Below, in pieces: positions 23,469 to 32,826 of a stretch of 64,000 bases of DNA. The position numbers and the translations under genes were made by a program. A model generated the notes under the pieces. That model ran no database searches. It saw nothing but the letters and a program-made list of their open reading frames with translations, and was not told where the DNA came from. Within the stretch, counting starts at the first letter, position 1, and each line of letters opens with the position of its first letter. The stretch covers positions 248,001 to 312,000 of the forward strand of contig JADJNZ010000006.1 of the NCBI GenBank assembly GCA_016714015.1, in the 5' to 3' direction. The stretch is from Gemmatimonadota bacterium (GTDB lineage Bacteria > Gemmatimonadota > Gemmatimonadetes > Gemmatimonadales > Gemmatimonadaceae).

Positions 23469-25148
23469 TCATCGCCCCCGCTCGAACGCCGCCTGCATCA
23501 GCACCCGGAGGTTCGGGTCGAGGCGCACCTCCGCCGGCTCCGACGCGGCGTTGATCGTGAGGACGTTCGCCTTGGCGTTCATCTGCAAGCGATGGATCGT
23601 CGGCACTGGCTCCCCGCGCGTGTAGACACCGATCTCGATCGGCATGGTGAATACGCTGCCATCGGCCTGCACCTGGTCGAGCGTGATCCGCACCTGCTTC
23701 GTCCGCGCGTCGTAGGTCCAGCGGCCGGCGACCTCAAGGTTGCCCGCGCCGTACAGCCACTGCTCGAAGAACCACCCGAGGTCGCGACCCGAGGCCTCCT
23801 CCATCGCGCGACGGAAATCGGCGGTCGTCGCGGTCGCGTTGAAGTGCCGGCGGTAGTACGTCCGGATGCCGTCACGGAAGGCCTCGTCCCCCACGACGCC
23901 GCGCAGCATGTGCAGGATCCAGCTCCCCTTCTGATAGGTGTGGGAGCTGGTCACGTCCTCCATCCGGCTCAGGTCGCGGTGGATGATCGTGTAGCCGGGA
24001 TGCGCGGCGGCGAACGTCAGCACCGTACGGCGGCTCGCCTCGAGCCCGCGCACGAACTCGTCGCGGCCGTAGGCGTGCTCGATGTAGAGGAGGGTGAAGT
24101 AGGTCGCGAACCCCTCGCTGAGCCAGACGTCATCCCAGTCGCGCTCGGTGACGGCGTTGCCGAACCACTGGTGCGCGATCTCGTGGATCACCACGTTGCG
24201 CCAGCGCACGCTCCGCGTGCCGGTGACCGAGCTCTCGTGATAGAGGATCGCCGACGCCGATTCCATGCCGCCGGCCACGCTGCTCGCCTGGATGTTGGCG
24301 AGCCGCTCATACGCGAAGGGGCCCACGTAGTCGGTGTAGAACGCGAGCACGTCCTTCGTGGGCGTGGCGAAGTCGGCGAACCCGGCATCGCGATCCTGCG
24401 GGTACACCCAGGTCTCGATCGGCTTGCCGTCGAAGGTGTCGACGCGCTGCACGGCGAACCGCGCGACGCCGAGGACGTAGAGCCACGGGGCGATCGGGAC
24501 GGTATTGCGCCAGTGCGTGCGTCGGCGGCCACCCGCGAGATCGGTGGTCTCGACCTGCAGGCCGTTGGAGACCACTTGATAGTGGCTCGGCGCCGTCACG
24601 ATGAACTCGCTCGTCGCCTTGTCGGAGGGATGGTCGATGGTGGGGAGCCAGTGCCGGGTACGGTCGGGCCAGTTGTCGCTGAAGAAGGTCCGGTCGCCAT
24701 GCTTGTTGCGGCCGATGATCAGGCCGGTCGCCGGGGTCCCCCCGTATCGCACGACGATGCGCGCGCGCTGCTGCGCCGCGGGCGCGGTGGGGAGCGGGAT
24801 CCGCAGTTCGTCGTTCGCGTGGGTGAACGGCACCGCGGCGCCGTCGAGCGTGACGGCCGAGACGCGCATCCCCTTCCCCTCGCGACGCGGGTCGGCGTTG
24901 ATGAGGTCGAGCCGCAGCGCGCGCACGGTCGTCGCGAGGAACCGCACGTCGAAGGTGAGCGTGCCCGTGATCGCGTCGGTGGTGTCCGAGAGCTCGATCT
25001 GGAACGCGTAGTTGATCGCGTCGATCGACGGGTCCTTCGGATACGTGTCGCGCGCTGCGGACGATGCGACGGCGGGCGCGGGGGCCGGCGACGCGAACAC
25101 CACGAGCGTCGCCGCGTGCGCGACAAAGGACTTCAGGCGAACGGTCAT
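23469..25148 (-). CDS. Secreted M1-family metallopeptidase
   Basis: A 559-residue aminopeptidase N-type enzyme. ATG 25148 begins a signal peptide (MTVRLKSFVAHAATLVVFAS). The N-terminal beta-saddle domain includes RALRLDLINADPR. The catalytic domain has the exopeptidase loop GGMESAS, zinc motif HEIAHQWFGNAV and the third ligand in SEGFATYF, about 20 residues later. The C-terminal part is shorter than in classical APN, as in many exported bacterial M1 enzymes. It removes N-terminal residues from peptides in the periplasm. The start overlaps the stop of the upstream M24 gene, so the two peptidases are co-translated. Confidence 0.92.
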   Translation of the reverse strand: MTVRLKSFVAHAATLVVFASPAPAPAVASSAARDTYPKDPSIDAINYAFQIELSDTTDAITGTLTFDVRFLATTVRALRLDLINADPRREGKGMRVSAVTLDGAAVPFTHANDELRIPLPTAPAAQQRARIVVRYGGTPATGLIIGRNKHGDRTFFSDNWPDRTRHWLPTIDHPSDKATSEFIVTAPSHYQVVSNGLQVETTDLAGGRRRTHWRNTVPIAPWLYVLGVARFAVQRVDTFDGKPIETWVYPQDRDAGFADFATPTKDVLAFYTDYVGPFAYERLANIQASSVAGGMESASAILYHESSVTGTRSVRWRNVVIHEIAHQWFGNAVTERDWDDVWLSEGFATYFTLLYIEHAYGRDEFVRGLEASRRTVLTFAAAHPGYTIIHRDLSRMEDVTSSHTYQKGSWILHMLRGVVGDEAFRDGIRTYYRRHFNATATTADFRRAMEEASGRDLGWFFEQWLYGAGNLEVAGRWTYDARTKQVRITLDQVQADGSVFTMPIEIGVYTRGEPVPTIHRLQMNAKANVLTINAASEPAEVRLDPNLRVLMQAAFERGR

Positions 25149-26599
25149 CGGCGGTCCCTCCCGGTGACACCCGTCGGCGGGACCGGCTTGTGCCACTGCA
25201 CCAGCCCCGGCTCGGCGATCGTCCGCTGCACATCGGCGATGCGCGACGGGACGAAGGCACTGAGGTTCTCCACGCCGTCGGCGGTCACAAGGGCCACGTC
25301 CTCGATGCGGATGTAGAGCCGCTCCTCGGGGAGCCAGATCATCGGGTCGATGGTGAAGACCATCCCCTCCCGGAGCGGCACGCCGCGCACGCGGCCCACG
25401 TCATGGACCGCCATGCCCACCGGGTGCTGGAAGTGCCCGCGGAAGACGAGGCCTTCCTGCACCGCCTTGAGGTGCGCGAGCGAGGCGAACGTGCGGCCTG
25501 CGAGGTACTGCTTCATGTCCGCCGCGGCGCGATCGAGCACCTCGTCGGAGGTGACCCCCGGCCTGATGTGGCGGAAGAGCGCGTCGCGATAGGCGACGAT
25601 GTACTCGTAGAGCGCCGCCTGCGCCGGCGTGAACGTCCCGTTCACCGGCCAGATGCGCGTGACGTCGCTCGTGTAGTAGCGGTAGTCGGGGGCGTAGTCC
25701 ATCAGCACGAGGTCACCGTCGCGGAGCGGGTCGGCCTTCCGGAAGTAGTGGCCCATGTACGCATTGGTGCCGCCGCCGACGATCGACGCGTAGGCGTCGC
25801 CGCGCGCGCCGTTCAGGTAGTGCACGTACTTGGCGGCCGCGTCGAGCTGGAACTCGTACACGCCCGCGCTGGTGGACCGCATCGCCTCCATGATCCCGAG
25901 CCCGGCCAGCTGCGTCGCGCGCCGGATGAGGGCGATCTCCGCCGGGCTCTTGATCGTGCGCATGGCGTCGAGCGTCGGGGAGAGGTCGCGGATCTCGTAC
26001 TGCGGGAATCGCTCCCGCACGAGCTGGACGAAGTGGGCCTCGCGCGTCGGCCGTCCATCCCACGGGTCGCCGGCCGCCCGCGCCTGCGCCGCGAGCAGCT
26101 CGTCGCGACTGTCATTGCCGGTCTCCGTCGGCGCGAGCGGCGTGTGGAGTGCCATCGCCGGCGGGCGGAGCAGGTCGCCCCCCACGAGGTCGTGGGAGAG
26201 GCGCTCGAGCCCGCGCACCTGCTCGACGCCGGTGAGCTCGATGAGCAGGAGGCTGTCCTCGACCGAGAGGACCTTCCCTTCGCCGCGCTCGCGGTCGTCG
26301 TCGCGACGCGGGAGGTAGAGCGTGGAGCGGCGCGTCCGCCCGTTGAGGAGGAGGTACGCGTGCGCCGATTCCACCCCGCTCAGGTAGTAGAAGTCGTTCG
26401 ACTGCCGGAAGACGCTGAAGCCCGGCACGCCGGCCGCGCCCTGCACGACCGCGATCGCCTGCGGCCCGATGGCATCGAGGACCTTCGCGCGGCGCGCCGC
26501 GAGCTCGTCGCGGGAGAAGTCGGACTGGTACCCGGTCGCGGACTGCGCGTCCGCGACGGCGGCAGCGAGGAGAAGTGCGGCGAGGAGGGAGCGCGACAC
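25145..26599 (-). CDS. Exported Xaa-Pro aminopeptidase-like enzyme (M24)
   Basis: A 484-residue peptidase with pita-bread fold. GTG 26599 starts a signal peptide (SRSLLAALLLAAAVADAQS). The N-terminal domain covers about 25-190. Metal ligands are visible in order: LVLMDYAPDYRYYTSDVTR (two Asp), GHFQHPVGMAVHDVG (His), VFTIDPMIW and IRIEDVALV (Glu). M24B enzymes remove residues ahead of proline. It is the first gene of the operon with the M1 peptidase. No good Shine-Dalgarno precedes the GTG. Confidence 0.9.
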   Translation of the reverse strand: MSRSLLAALLLAAAVADAQSATGYQSDFSRDELAARRAKVLDAIGPQAIAVVQGAAGVPGFSVFRQSNDFYYLSGVESAHAYLLLNGRTRRSTLYLPRRDDDRERGEGKVLSVEDSLLLIELTGVEQVRGLERLSHDLVGGDLLRPPAMALHTPLAPTETGNDSRDELLAAQARAAGDPWDGRPTREAHFVQLVRERFPQYEIRDLSPTLDAMRTIKSPAEIALIRRATQLAGLGIMEAMRSTSAGVYEFQLDAAAKYVHYLNGARGDAYASIVGGGTNAYMGHYFRKADPLRDGDLVLMDYAPDYRYYTSDVTRIWPVNGTFTPAQAALYEYIVAYRDALFRHIRPGVTSDEVLDRAAADMKQYLAGRTFASLAHLKAVQEGLVFRGHFQHPVGMAVHDVGRVRGVPLREGMVFTIDPMIWLPEERLYIRIEDVALVTADGVENLSAFVPSRIADVQRTIAEPGLVQWHKPVPPTGVTGRDRR

Positions 26600-26698
26600 G
26601 GGGGGGGCCTCTGCGAACGGAGGTGGAGCGCGCGGGGAGTCTGCGAGGAGCGCATCGGGCTCGGCGCGGTGAATGTACGACTCCGTCGGATGGCGCGC

Positions 26699-29230
26699 TC
26701 AGCGCGGCGGCACGCGCCCCGGCTTGGTGCGGGGAGGCGGCACGCGGCCGCTACGGCCGAGCACGACGACCGGGATGCGCAGCACGTCGCCGACGAGCTC
26801 GAACCCCGGTGACGACTCCGACATCCGGAACCCGGCGTTGACCCCGAACGCGTCCGCCTGCAGGAGGTCCACGCCGTAGCCAAGGTCGCCGAGCGAACCG
26901 ATGGTGATCCGGCTGAGCGGATTGGGGGTGGTGCTGCTGATGAAGCCGGTCATGAGCTCGTTGAGGAGCACGCTCTCGCGCCAGTGCGCGTTGCGCGTGC
27001 CGGCCCCGCCCTGATTGTTCTCCACCGGCACCTTTGAACCACTGTACGTCGCGCCGCCCAGCGAGTCGAAGGCCGTGATGGCCCGGATGCCGTCGAAGTA
27101 GGTGTCGAGCCCCGTGCCGGTCGTGGGCGACGGGTTCTTGAGCAGCCCTTTGTCGGCCCAGATGGTACCGACGCCGAGCACGTGCGCCATCTCGTGAAGG
27201 ATGACGGCGCCGAGGGTGCCGTTGGTGGTCATCGACACCAGATCGGCGGTGTCGAAGAACATGGCGCCGAGCACCGGGAGCGCGGCCTGCGCGGCGGGGA
27301 GGGTGGCGGGACCACGGATCACGCAGGGGCCGGCGGAGCCGAGCACGCTGCCGACGCCGTCGATCGGCGCGAGGCGCACGATGATGACGACGTCGTCCAC
27401 CGTCTCGTCGATCGCGCGGTCGGAGTAGCAGGTGCCGAGGGGGGCCGAGAGCGGGGTCGACGCGACGTCGCTGGTGATGACGGCCTCCCAGCGCGCGACG
27501 GCGGCCGCGAAGGCGGCGAGGTGCGCGGCACTCGGTTCGGCGACGAACCGCAATGCGATGTCGAATCCGGTCGTGGAGGCCTTGCCCTTGGCATTGAAGA
27601 GCGCGCTGCGCACGTCGAACCGGGTCGCCACGAGGACGTTGGGTCCGGCGCCGAGCGTCCAAGGCACGCTCGCGAGACCACTCGCGTCGGAGGTCACCTG
27701 CGCGGCGCCCACCGCGCCGACGCCGCCCGCCACCGCGAAGCCGACGGTGATGCCGGCCACCGGATACTCCACCTCGTCGACGACCCGCACGGTCGGCTGG
27801 ACGGCGACCGTCGCCCCGGGCGCGGCCACCTGGTTGTCACCCGCGACGACGCGCAGCGCGGACGGCACGCCCAGGCGCGCCTTGCGGTAGTGGAGCGCGT
27901 ATGCACCGAACGATGTCCCACTCGCCTGCCGAGCGACGACATAGTAGCGACCGGCCGCGAGCGGGCGTGCGATGCGGGCGGTGAGGTCCTCGCCGGGCAC
28001 GAGATCATCGGCCGAGGCGATTCGGGTGGTGCCGGAGCTGTCGAACAGCTCGAGGTAGCTATCGAGCTGGCTCTCGAACGAGCCCCGGCGCATCTCGAGC
28101 GCGACCGTGTCGGTCGCGGCGAGGTCGAGCCGGTAGCGCACGTACCGCATCCCGTCCTGCAGGCAGACGAAGCTGCTGATGGTCCCGGCCGCGGTGCCGA
28201 ACGGCAGCGGTGTGGCACCGGCCAACGAGCACGGGTCGATGTAGCCGGTGATGTCGAAGACGAGCGACGGGAAGCTCCCCGCGCTCACGGTGATGACGTT
28301 GGACCCGGGGCTGTTCCCCACGATCCATGAGCCGGGCGTCGCGAGGCCGGTCGCATCGGTGGTGTCGACGGCGCCGGTGATGGTGCCGCCGCCCGCGGTG
28401 ACGGCGAAGGTCACAGGTTGGCCGGGAACACCGTTGCCGTAGGCGTCGAGGATACGCACCCGCGGCAGGTACGGCACCGCCGTACCCACGAGCACCATCT
28501 GTCCGAACACGGCGTCCGGCGCGTACGCGAGCGAGTCAGGGGCGCCGGCTAGCGCGACGGCCGTGATGTCGAGCGGCGTGTCCCCGCCGAAGACCGACGC
28601 GCGCAGGGTGTGCGCGGCCGTCGTGCTCGTGCCGAGCGTCCACGACGTCGCGGCCGTGCCGTCCGCGCCGCTCGTCGCGCTGGCGGCACCCACGGTGCCG
28701 CCGCCATCCACGACGACGAAGGTGACCTCGCGGCCCGCCATCGGATTGCCGAGTCGGTCCTGCACCCTGACCTGCACCGGCGCCGCGAGCGCGGTGCCGA
28801 CTGTCGCACCGAGCGTCCCGCTGTTGACGAGCATCGGCGCCGCAGGCGCCTGCGCGACGCGTACCACGAGCGTGCCGATGATCCCGTTCGCTGACGCGCG
28901 GATGAGCGCCTCGCCGTTGGCGACCGCCGTGATCACCCCTGCCGGCGTGACGGTCGCGATGGCCGGTGCGCTCGACGTCCACGTGACCGCGACATTCGCG
29001 ATCGCCGTGCCAGCGCGGTCGCGGGCCGTCGCGACCATGGTGTCCGCGGCCCCGAGCGCATCGAGTGTGATGGAGGGCGAGTCGAAGTCGATCGCGGCGA
29101 TGCGCGGCGGCTCGGCGGGGCTCGTGCATGCGACCGCGACCACACCCGCGAGGACGACCATCCGTGCGAGCGCTCGCACCGGGTCAACGCGGCCGCCGGT
29201 CTGAACCACCGATCTCGTCGAGTCGGGCAT
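26699..29230 (-). CDS. Large Ig-like repeat lipoprotein with zincin domain
   Basis: An 843-residue lipoprotein. A lipobox (VVAVAC) follows the leader. Residues about 45-130 are a BIG2-type domain (ITLDALGAADTMVATARD, VTWTSSAPAIATVT). Two or three further Ig-like domains carry the pattern VQVRVQDRLGNPMAGREVTF and VRILDAYGNGVPGQPVTFAV. A PPC-like beta-domain lies near 330-450 (LEMRRGSFESQLDSYLELFD). The C-terminal 250 residues are a leishmanolysin-type zincin with HEMAHVLGVG. It is probably a surface-anchored protease or adhesin. The C-terminal end is Arg/Pro-rich. The 21-bp minisatellite lies upstream of its start. Confidence 0.85.
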   Translation of the reverse strand: MPDSTRSVVQTGGRVDPVRALARMVVLAGVVAVACTSPAEPPRIAAIDFDSPSITLDALGAADTMVATARDRAGTAIANVAVTWTSSAPAIATVTPAGVITAVANGEALIRASANGIIGTLVVRVAQAPAAPMLVNSGTLGATVGTALAAPVQVRVQDRLGNPMAGREVTFVVVDGGGTVGAASATSGADGTAATSWTLGTSTTAAHTLRASVFGGDTPLDITAVALAGAPDSLAYAPDAVFGQMVLVGTAVPYLPRVRILDAYGNGVPGQPVTFAVTAGGGTITGAVDTTDATGLATPGSWIVGNSPGSNVITVSAGSFPSLVFDITGYIDPCSLAGATPLPFGTAAGTISSFVCLQDGMRYVRYRLDLAATDTVALEMRRGSFESQLDSYLELFDSSGTTRIASADDLVPGEDLTARIARPLAAGRYYVVARQASGTSFGAYALHYRKARLGVPSALRVVAGDNQVAAPGATVAVQPTVRVVDEVEYPVAGITVGFAVAGGVGAVGAAQVTSDASGLASVPWTLGAGPNVLVATRFDVRSALFNAKGKASTTGFDIALRFVAEPSAAHLAAFAAAVARWEAVITSDVASTPLSAPLGTCYSDRAIDETVDDVVIIVRLAPIDGVGSVLGSAGPCVIRGPATLPAAQAALPVLGAMFFDTADLVSMTTNGTLGAVILHEMAHVLGVGTIWADKGLLKNPSPTTGTGLDTYFDGIRAITAFDSLGGATYSGSKVPVENNQGGAGTRNAHWRESVLLNELMTGFISSTTPNPLSRITIGSLGDLGYGVDLLQADAFGVNAGFRMSESSPGFELVGDVLRIPVVVLGRSGRVPPPRTKPGRVPPR

Positions 29231-29864
29231 CAGGCTACGATATGCTCCGCGCTGGGACGTCGCCAGCCAAGGTGCGCCGCCCGGGCGCCTGGCGAGTTGA
29301 CGGAATCAAGTCCGGCGATCGAGCCGACTGGCGACGAGTTCTCTGCGACCGACTCGCAGTCCCCGCGGTCCGACCCGCAGTCCCCGTTGTCCGACCCGCA
29401 GTTCGCGCCGTCCGACGCGCAGTTCCCGCCGTCCGACGCGCAGTTCCCGCCGTCCCACGCGCAGTTCCCGCCGTCCGACGCGCAGTTCCCGCCGTCCGAC
29501 GCGCAGTTCCCGCGGTCCGACGCGCAGTTCCCGCAGTTCGACGCGCAGTTCCCGCGGTCCGACGCGCAGTTCCCGCGGTCCGACGCGCAGTTCCCGCCGT
29601 CCGATGCGCAGTTCCCGCGGTCCGACGCGCAGTTCCCGCCGTCCGATGCGCAGTTCCCGCGGTCCGACGCGCAGTTCCCGCCGTCCGATGCGCAGTTCCC
29701 ACCGACCGCCTCCGAGCTGCCTCCGCCGATCTCGGACCGTTCGTATCCAGCCCCGAAGGGTCGGTGGTGAGTCCTCGCGTTCTGCTGTAGAATCGGTGAG
29801 CGTGACGTCGATCGCCCCCAGACCGACGCTGCCATCCCGGACCACCCTTGATCGGAGCCCCCCC
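29231..29864. other. Upstream region with a minisatellite and no certain gene
   Basis: This 634-bp gap sits between the leftward lipoprotein and the rightward membrane gene. It is dominated by the 21-bp tandem repeat described separately. Because the period is a multiple of three and the repeat lacks stop codons, all six frames are open across the array. One could read PPSDAQF heptads on the forward strand (TTG 29297) or GGNCASD heptads on the reverse strand (ATG 29835). Neither has a clear ribosome binding site or recognisable domain. Confidence 0.6.
29351..29707. repeat. 21-bp minisatellite, 17 tandem units
   Basis: Seventeen units of GACGCGCAGTTCCCGCCGTCC and variants fill exactly 357 bp. 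Variation is concentrated at three places: CCG or CGG before the TCC, GAC or GAT at the start, and single odd units (CAC..., ...CAGTTC). The first three units and the last are the most diverged, as expected when an array grows from the middle. There are no spacers, so it is not a CRISPR array. Confidence 0.9.
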
Positions 29865-30227
29865 ATGGTCGCCGCCGAACTCCCCGCGAACGCGAGCCTC
29901 GCCGAGCTCCTCAGCGCGCGCGCCCGACGGACGCCGCGCGACCGCCTGGTGCTCGACATCATCGGCGGGGTCCTCATCGCCGTCGCGGCGGCGTGGGCGC
30001 GCCCGGGCGGCTGGCTCGCCGTCGCGTCGGCGGCGACCTGCTTCGCCGCCTACGGCGTGTGGGCGCTGGCCGAGCTCCGGCTGCTCCCGCGCCCCTGGCC
30101 CGAGCAGGAACCGCACGAGACCGCCTGGCGCGTCGTGCAGGGCGCGGCCGCCGTGCTCGGGATCGCCGCGTTCGTGCTCCTCCTCTTCTCCGCACTCGGC
30201 ATCGCGCTCGGCCCCATCAAGTCGTAG
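29865..30227 (+). CDS. Small membrane protein of unknown function
   Basis: A 120-residue protein with three hydrophobic stretches: LVLDIIGGVLIAVAAAW (about 28-45), GWLAVASAATCFAAYGVWAL (about 48-68) and GAAAVLGIAAFVLLLFSALG (about 93-113). No catalytic motif. ATG 29865 follows GGAG at about -10. It is alone and convergent with the SRPBCC gene. Family not recognised. Confidence 0.7.
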   Translation: MVAAELPANASLAELLSARARRTPRDRLVLDIIGGVLIAVAAAWARPGGWLAVASAATCFAAYGVWALAELRLLPRPWPEQEPHETAWRVVQGAAAVLGIAAFVLLLFSALGIALGPIKS

Positions 30228-30245
30228 GCGCGCGCGCGGCCGGCG

Positions 30246-30734
30246 CTACTTGAGGCCGAGCACGTGCGCGACGAACTGGTCCACGGCGATCTCGGTGCCC
30301 TGGTAGAACCCGGACGAGCGGTTCGTCTCGAGCTCCTCCGCGCTCCGGTGCAGCGCGGTGAAGACGTAGCGGGTGCCGGTGCCTTCAGGCCGCATCGTCA
30401 CGATCGCGGTGATCGGGATGTCGTCGAAGACCGCGGGGCGATAGCCGGGGAAGAGCATCGACGTCCACGCGAGCCGCTCCATGGGCATGACGTCGAGGAA
30501 GCAGCCGAGGTTCTGCATCTCGGGTCCGTCGCCCACGGCGATGTCGATGCGGAAGATGCCGCCCGGCCGGACGTCCATCTCGGTGTGCGCGACACGCCCC
30601 CAGACCTTGGGCATGTACCACTCCTTGAGATGCTCCGGTCGCGTGAGCGCCTCCCAGACGAGGCGCGGCGGCGCGTCGATGAATCGCTCGATGGCGAAGT
30701 CGCGCGCGGGGTCGAACGGGATGGGGGCGCTCAT
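30246..30734 (-). CDS. SRPBCC (AHSA1-type) domain protein
   Basis: A 162-residue START-like protein. The typical opening RFIDAPPRLVWEALTRPEHL is followed by KEWYMPKVW, and VRPGGIFRIDIAVGDG forms the pocket strands. Such proteins bind hydrophobic ligands. ATG 30734 overlaps the stop of the upstream ArsR-type regulator (ATGA), so the two are co-translated. ArsR-SRPBCC pairs are common; the regulator usually controls its partner, but the ligand is unknown. Confidence 0.87.
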   Translation of the reverse strand: MSAPIPFDPARDFAIERFIDAPPRLVWEALTRPEHLKEWYMPKVWGRVAHTEMDVRPGGIFRIDIAVGDGPEMQNLGCFLDVMPMERLAWTSMLFPGYRPAVFDDIPITAIVTMRPEGTGTRYVFTALHRSAEELETNRSSGFYQGTEIAVDQFVAHVLGLK

Positions 30735-31072
30735 GCGTCGGATTCCTGTGACTTGATGTGGGTGACGTACGCGTCGAAGCGGTCGAGTCGCGACTCCCAT
30801 GCGCGACGGCGGGCGGCGAGCCAGTGATCGACGACGGTGAAGCGTTCGGGCGCGATCTCGTAGGTCCGCACGCGGCCGCGCTTGCGCGACCGCACGAGGC
30901 GGCTGCGCTCCAGCACCGACAGGTGCTGCACGAACGAGGGGAGCTGCATGTCGAACGGCGCCGCGAGCTCGCTGACGGTGGCCGGTCCGGTGGAGAGGCG
31001 CTCGAGGACCTTTCGCCGCGTGGGGTTCGCGAGGGCGTGGAAGACGTCATCCGTGTCTGCGGCTCGTACCAT
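30731..31072 (-). CDS. ArsR-family transcriptional regulator
   Basis: A 113-residue winged-helix protein: DDVFHALANPTRRKVLERLS, then VSELAAPFDMQLPSFVQHLS (recognition helix) and VRSRKRGRVRTYEIAPERF (wing). No metal-binding cysteine pair is present, so it is not a classical metal sensor. ATG 31072 is chosen; a TTG further upstream is unlikely. It is first in the operon with the SRPBCC gene and diverges from the DUF2809 gene. The 118-bp intergenic region, with an AT-rich TAATACTTCTGTCAATACCT stretch near 31129-31148, is the likely operator. Confidence 0.87.
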   Translation of the reverse strand: MVRAADTDDVFHALANPTRRKVLERLSTGPATVSELAAPFDMQLPSFVQHLSVLERSRLVRSRKRGRVRTYEIAPERFTVVDHWLAARRRAWESRLDRFDAYVTHIKSQESDA

Positions 31073-31190
31073 GCGCGGCACCGTCCGGGGTTCGAGGGGG
31101 CGACCTGCAGGGCGAAGGTTAGGGGTGACTAATACTTCTGTCAATACCTAAGTATTGGAGATCGGGGCGGCCCACCGTACCGTTGAGGCC

Positions 31191-31613
31191 ATGGGACAGG
31201 CTCGACCGGGGCGGACCCTCGCCCTCCTCGCCGCGACGATCGCACTCGGCCTCGCCACGCGGCGATTCCCGGGGGCGTTCCCCGACCTCATCGCGCGCTA
31301 CGGTGGCGACGCCCTCTGGGCGACGATGGTGCTCTGGCTCGTCGTGCTGCTCCGCCCGCGCCTCGCCGTGCGCCGGGCCGCGCTCGTGGCGATCAGCATC
31401 GCGGCCGCGGTCGAGCTGAGCCAGCGGTATCACGCGCCATGGATCGACGCGGTGCGCGCGACGCGGATCGGCGCACTCCTGCTGGGCCAGGGATTCCTGT
31501 GGAGCGACCTGGTCTGCTACGCCGTGGGCGTGGGGCTCGCCGCTGCGCTGGAGCTCGCGCTCCGGGCGCGGGTCAGTCGAACTTCCACACCTGCATCGAC
31601 CCGAAGAGCGTGA
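31191..31613 (+). CDS. DUF2809 membrane protein
   Basis: A 140-residue integral membrane protein with about four transmembrane helices. TLALLAATIALGLATRRFPG and FPDLIARYGGDALWATMVLW are family features, followed by VELSQRYHAPWIDAVR and LGQGFLWSDLVCYAVGVGLA, diagnostic of DUF2809. Function unknown. ATG 31191 is chosen as it starts the first helix. Its 3' end overlaps the convergent lipoprotein gene by 41 bp. Confidence 0.85.
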   Translation: MGQARPGRTLALLAATIALGLATRRFPGAFPDLIARYGGDALWATMVLWLVVLLRPRLAVRRAALVAISIAAAVELSQRYHAPWIDAVRATRIGALLLGQGFLWSDLVCYAVGVGLAAALELALRARVSRTSTPASTRRA

Positions 31614-32670
31614 TGCCGAGGATGCCGGGGTTCGCGCCGTCGCCGAAGAGGATGACGTTGCGGCTCAGGTCGCGGCGCACGTAGCTCCAGCCGGACCCGG
31701 AGAACCGGTAGAGGTACGAGGTGTCGCTGGAGTTGTTGTTGCCCCAGCGGAACGCCATCCAGATACGGTGCGACCCGTCGGCGTAGAGCGAGACCATGCC
31801 GCCGGGACGGTAGTAGTTGCTGGCCCCGTCGCTCTCGCGCAGCTGCGGCAGCCCCGGGCCGGCGACGCGGGTCGCGGTGGTGCGGCCATCGGCGACGCGC
31901 CACAGCTCGGTCTGGAAGCCGTTGGCGTCGATGGTGCTGGTGAAATAGAAGTGGCCGCGGCGATCCGGCAGGGCGCTCAGGTAGAGACTGGGGCAATCGA
32001 TGGCACTCGCCCCGGGCTGTCCGCACGCGACGACCGTCGCCTGTGTCACGGTCGCGCGATCGACGAGCACCACGCCGAAGTTCCGCCGCCACCCGAAGAC
32101 GCGGCCCTTCGAGGTCATCCAGAGCTGCGCGGTCGGCATCGTGCCGCTGCCGTCGTTGCGCCAAGTGGCGTCACCGGGGAGCGCGCTCCAGAAGGTGTAG
32201 CTGGAGTTCACCGCAGTGACGACCGTGGCGCTCACCATGTGCAGGCGTCCATCCTCGGTCTTGGCGAGGAAGGTGGCGCCTGCCACCGGCACCGCACGGA
32301 CATCGACGTACTCGCCGCCCACCACCTGCATGAGCGAGCCGCCGCCCGCGCTCAGGACGAAGATGCTGCCGTCGTGCTGAGGGGCAGTGGGCGTGCCGTA
32401 GCCGACGCCGTAGACCTCCCAGCGCGTGCCGCCGGGCACGAGGCGGACGGTGGAGAGGGCGCCGTCGAGGGCTTGGACGAAGTAGTGCCCGGTGCTGCTG
32501 CGCGCGGCACCGGCACCGCTCGCGCCGATCGTCCCGTCGAGCGGCAGTGAGGCGAGCGAGTCGGCGCCACCACCGCCGCCGATGTCGCAGCCGGCGATGC
32601 TGACCAGCATGGCCGCCGCGAACGCGGTGCGGCGAAGGAGGGAGCGGGAAGTCGGCAGCGCGCGGAGCAT
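31573..32670 (-). CDS. Lipoprotein of unknown function, possibly propeller-like
   Basis: A 365-residue lipoprotein: MLRALPTSRSLLRRTAFAAA, then VSIAGC with the lipobox Cys and a Gly-rich linker. The mature part has repeated strands with aromatic ends (LYLSALPDRRGHFYFTSTID, RIWMAFRWGNNNSSDTSYLY, GSGWSYVRRDLSRNVILFGD), compatible with a beta-propeller. No active-site motif. The stop lies inside the end of the convergent DUF2809 gene. Family not recognised. Confidence 0.7.
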   Translation of the reverse strand: MLRALPTSRSLLRRTAFAAAMLVSIAGCDIGGGGGADSLASLPLDGTIGASGAGAARSSTGHYFVQALDGALSTVRLVPGGTRWEVYGVGYGTPTAPQHDGSIFVLSAGGGSLMQVVGGEYVDVRAVPVAGATFLAKTEDGRLHMVSATVVTAVNSSYTFWSALPGDATWRNDGSGTMPTAQLWMTSKGRVFGWRRNFGVVLVDRATVTQATVVACGQPGASAIDCPSLYLSALPDRRGHFYFTSTIDANGFQTELWRVADGRTTATRVAGPGLPQLRESDGASNYYRPGGMVSLYADGSHRIWMAFRWGNNNSSDTSYLYRFSGSGWSYVRRDLSRNVILFGDGANPGILGITLFGSMQVWKFD

Positions 32671-32826
32671 GGCAGGCGGTCTCGAGTGGGTGCGTGGATC
32701 TCCACGGAAAGATGCGGCGACCCGGCTCACCCGTCGAGCAGCAGTCCGGCGCCCGGATCCGGCGAGGCCTAGCGCCCCGTCTCACCGCGCGGCAACATCC
32801 TTCGCCACCAGCCCCGGAGCATCGCC

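Noticed and set aside
29351..29707. CRISPR array
   Set aside because: The 21-bp units follow each other directly without unique spacers, and no cas gene is present in the window.
29235..30116. Long repeat-containing reverse-strand gene (TAGTARR repeats)
   Set aside because: It is one of several open frames through the 21-bp array, runs across the oppositely directed membrane protein gene, and has no start signal or domain to favour it.
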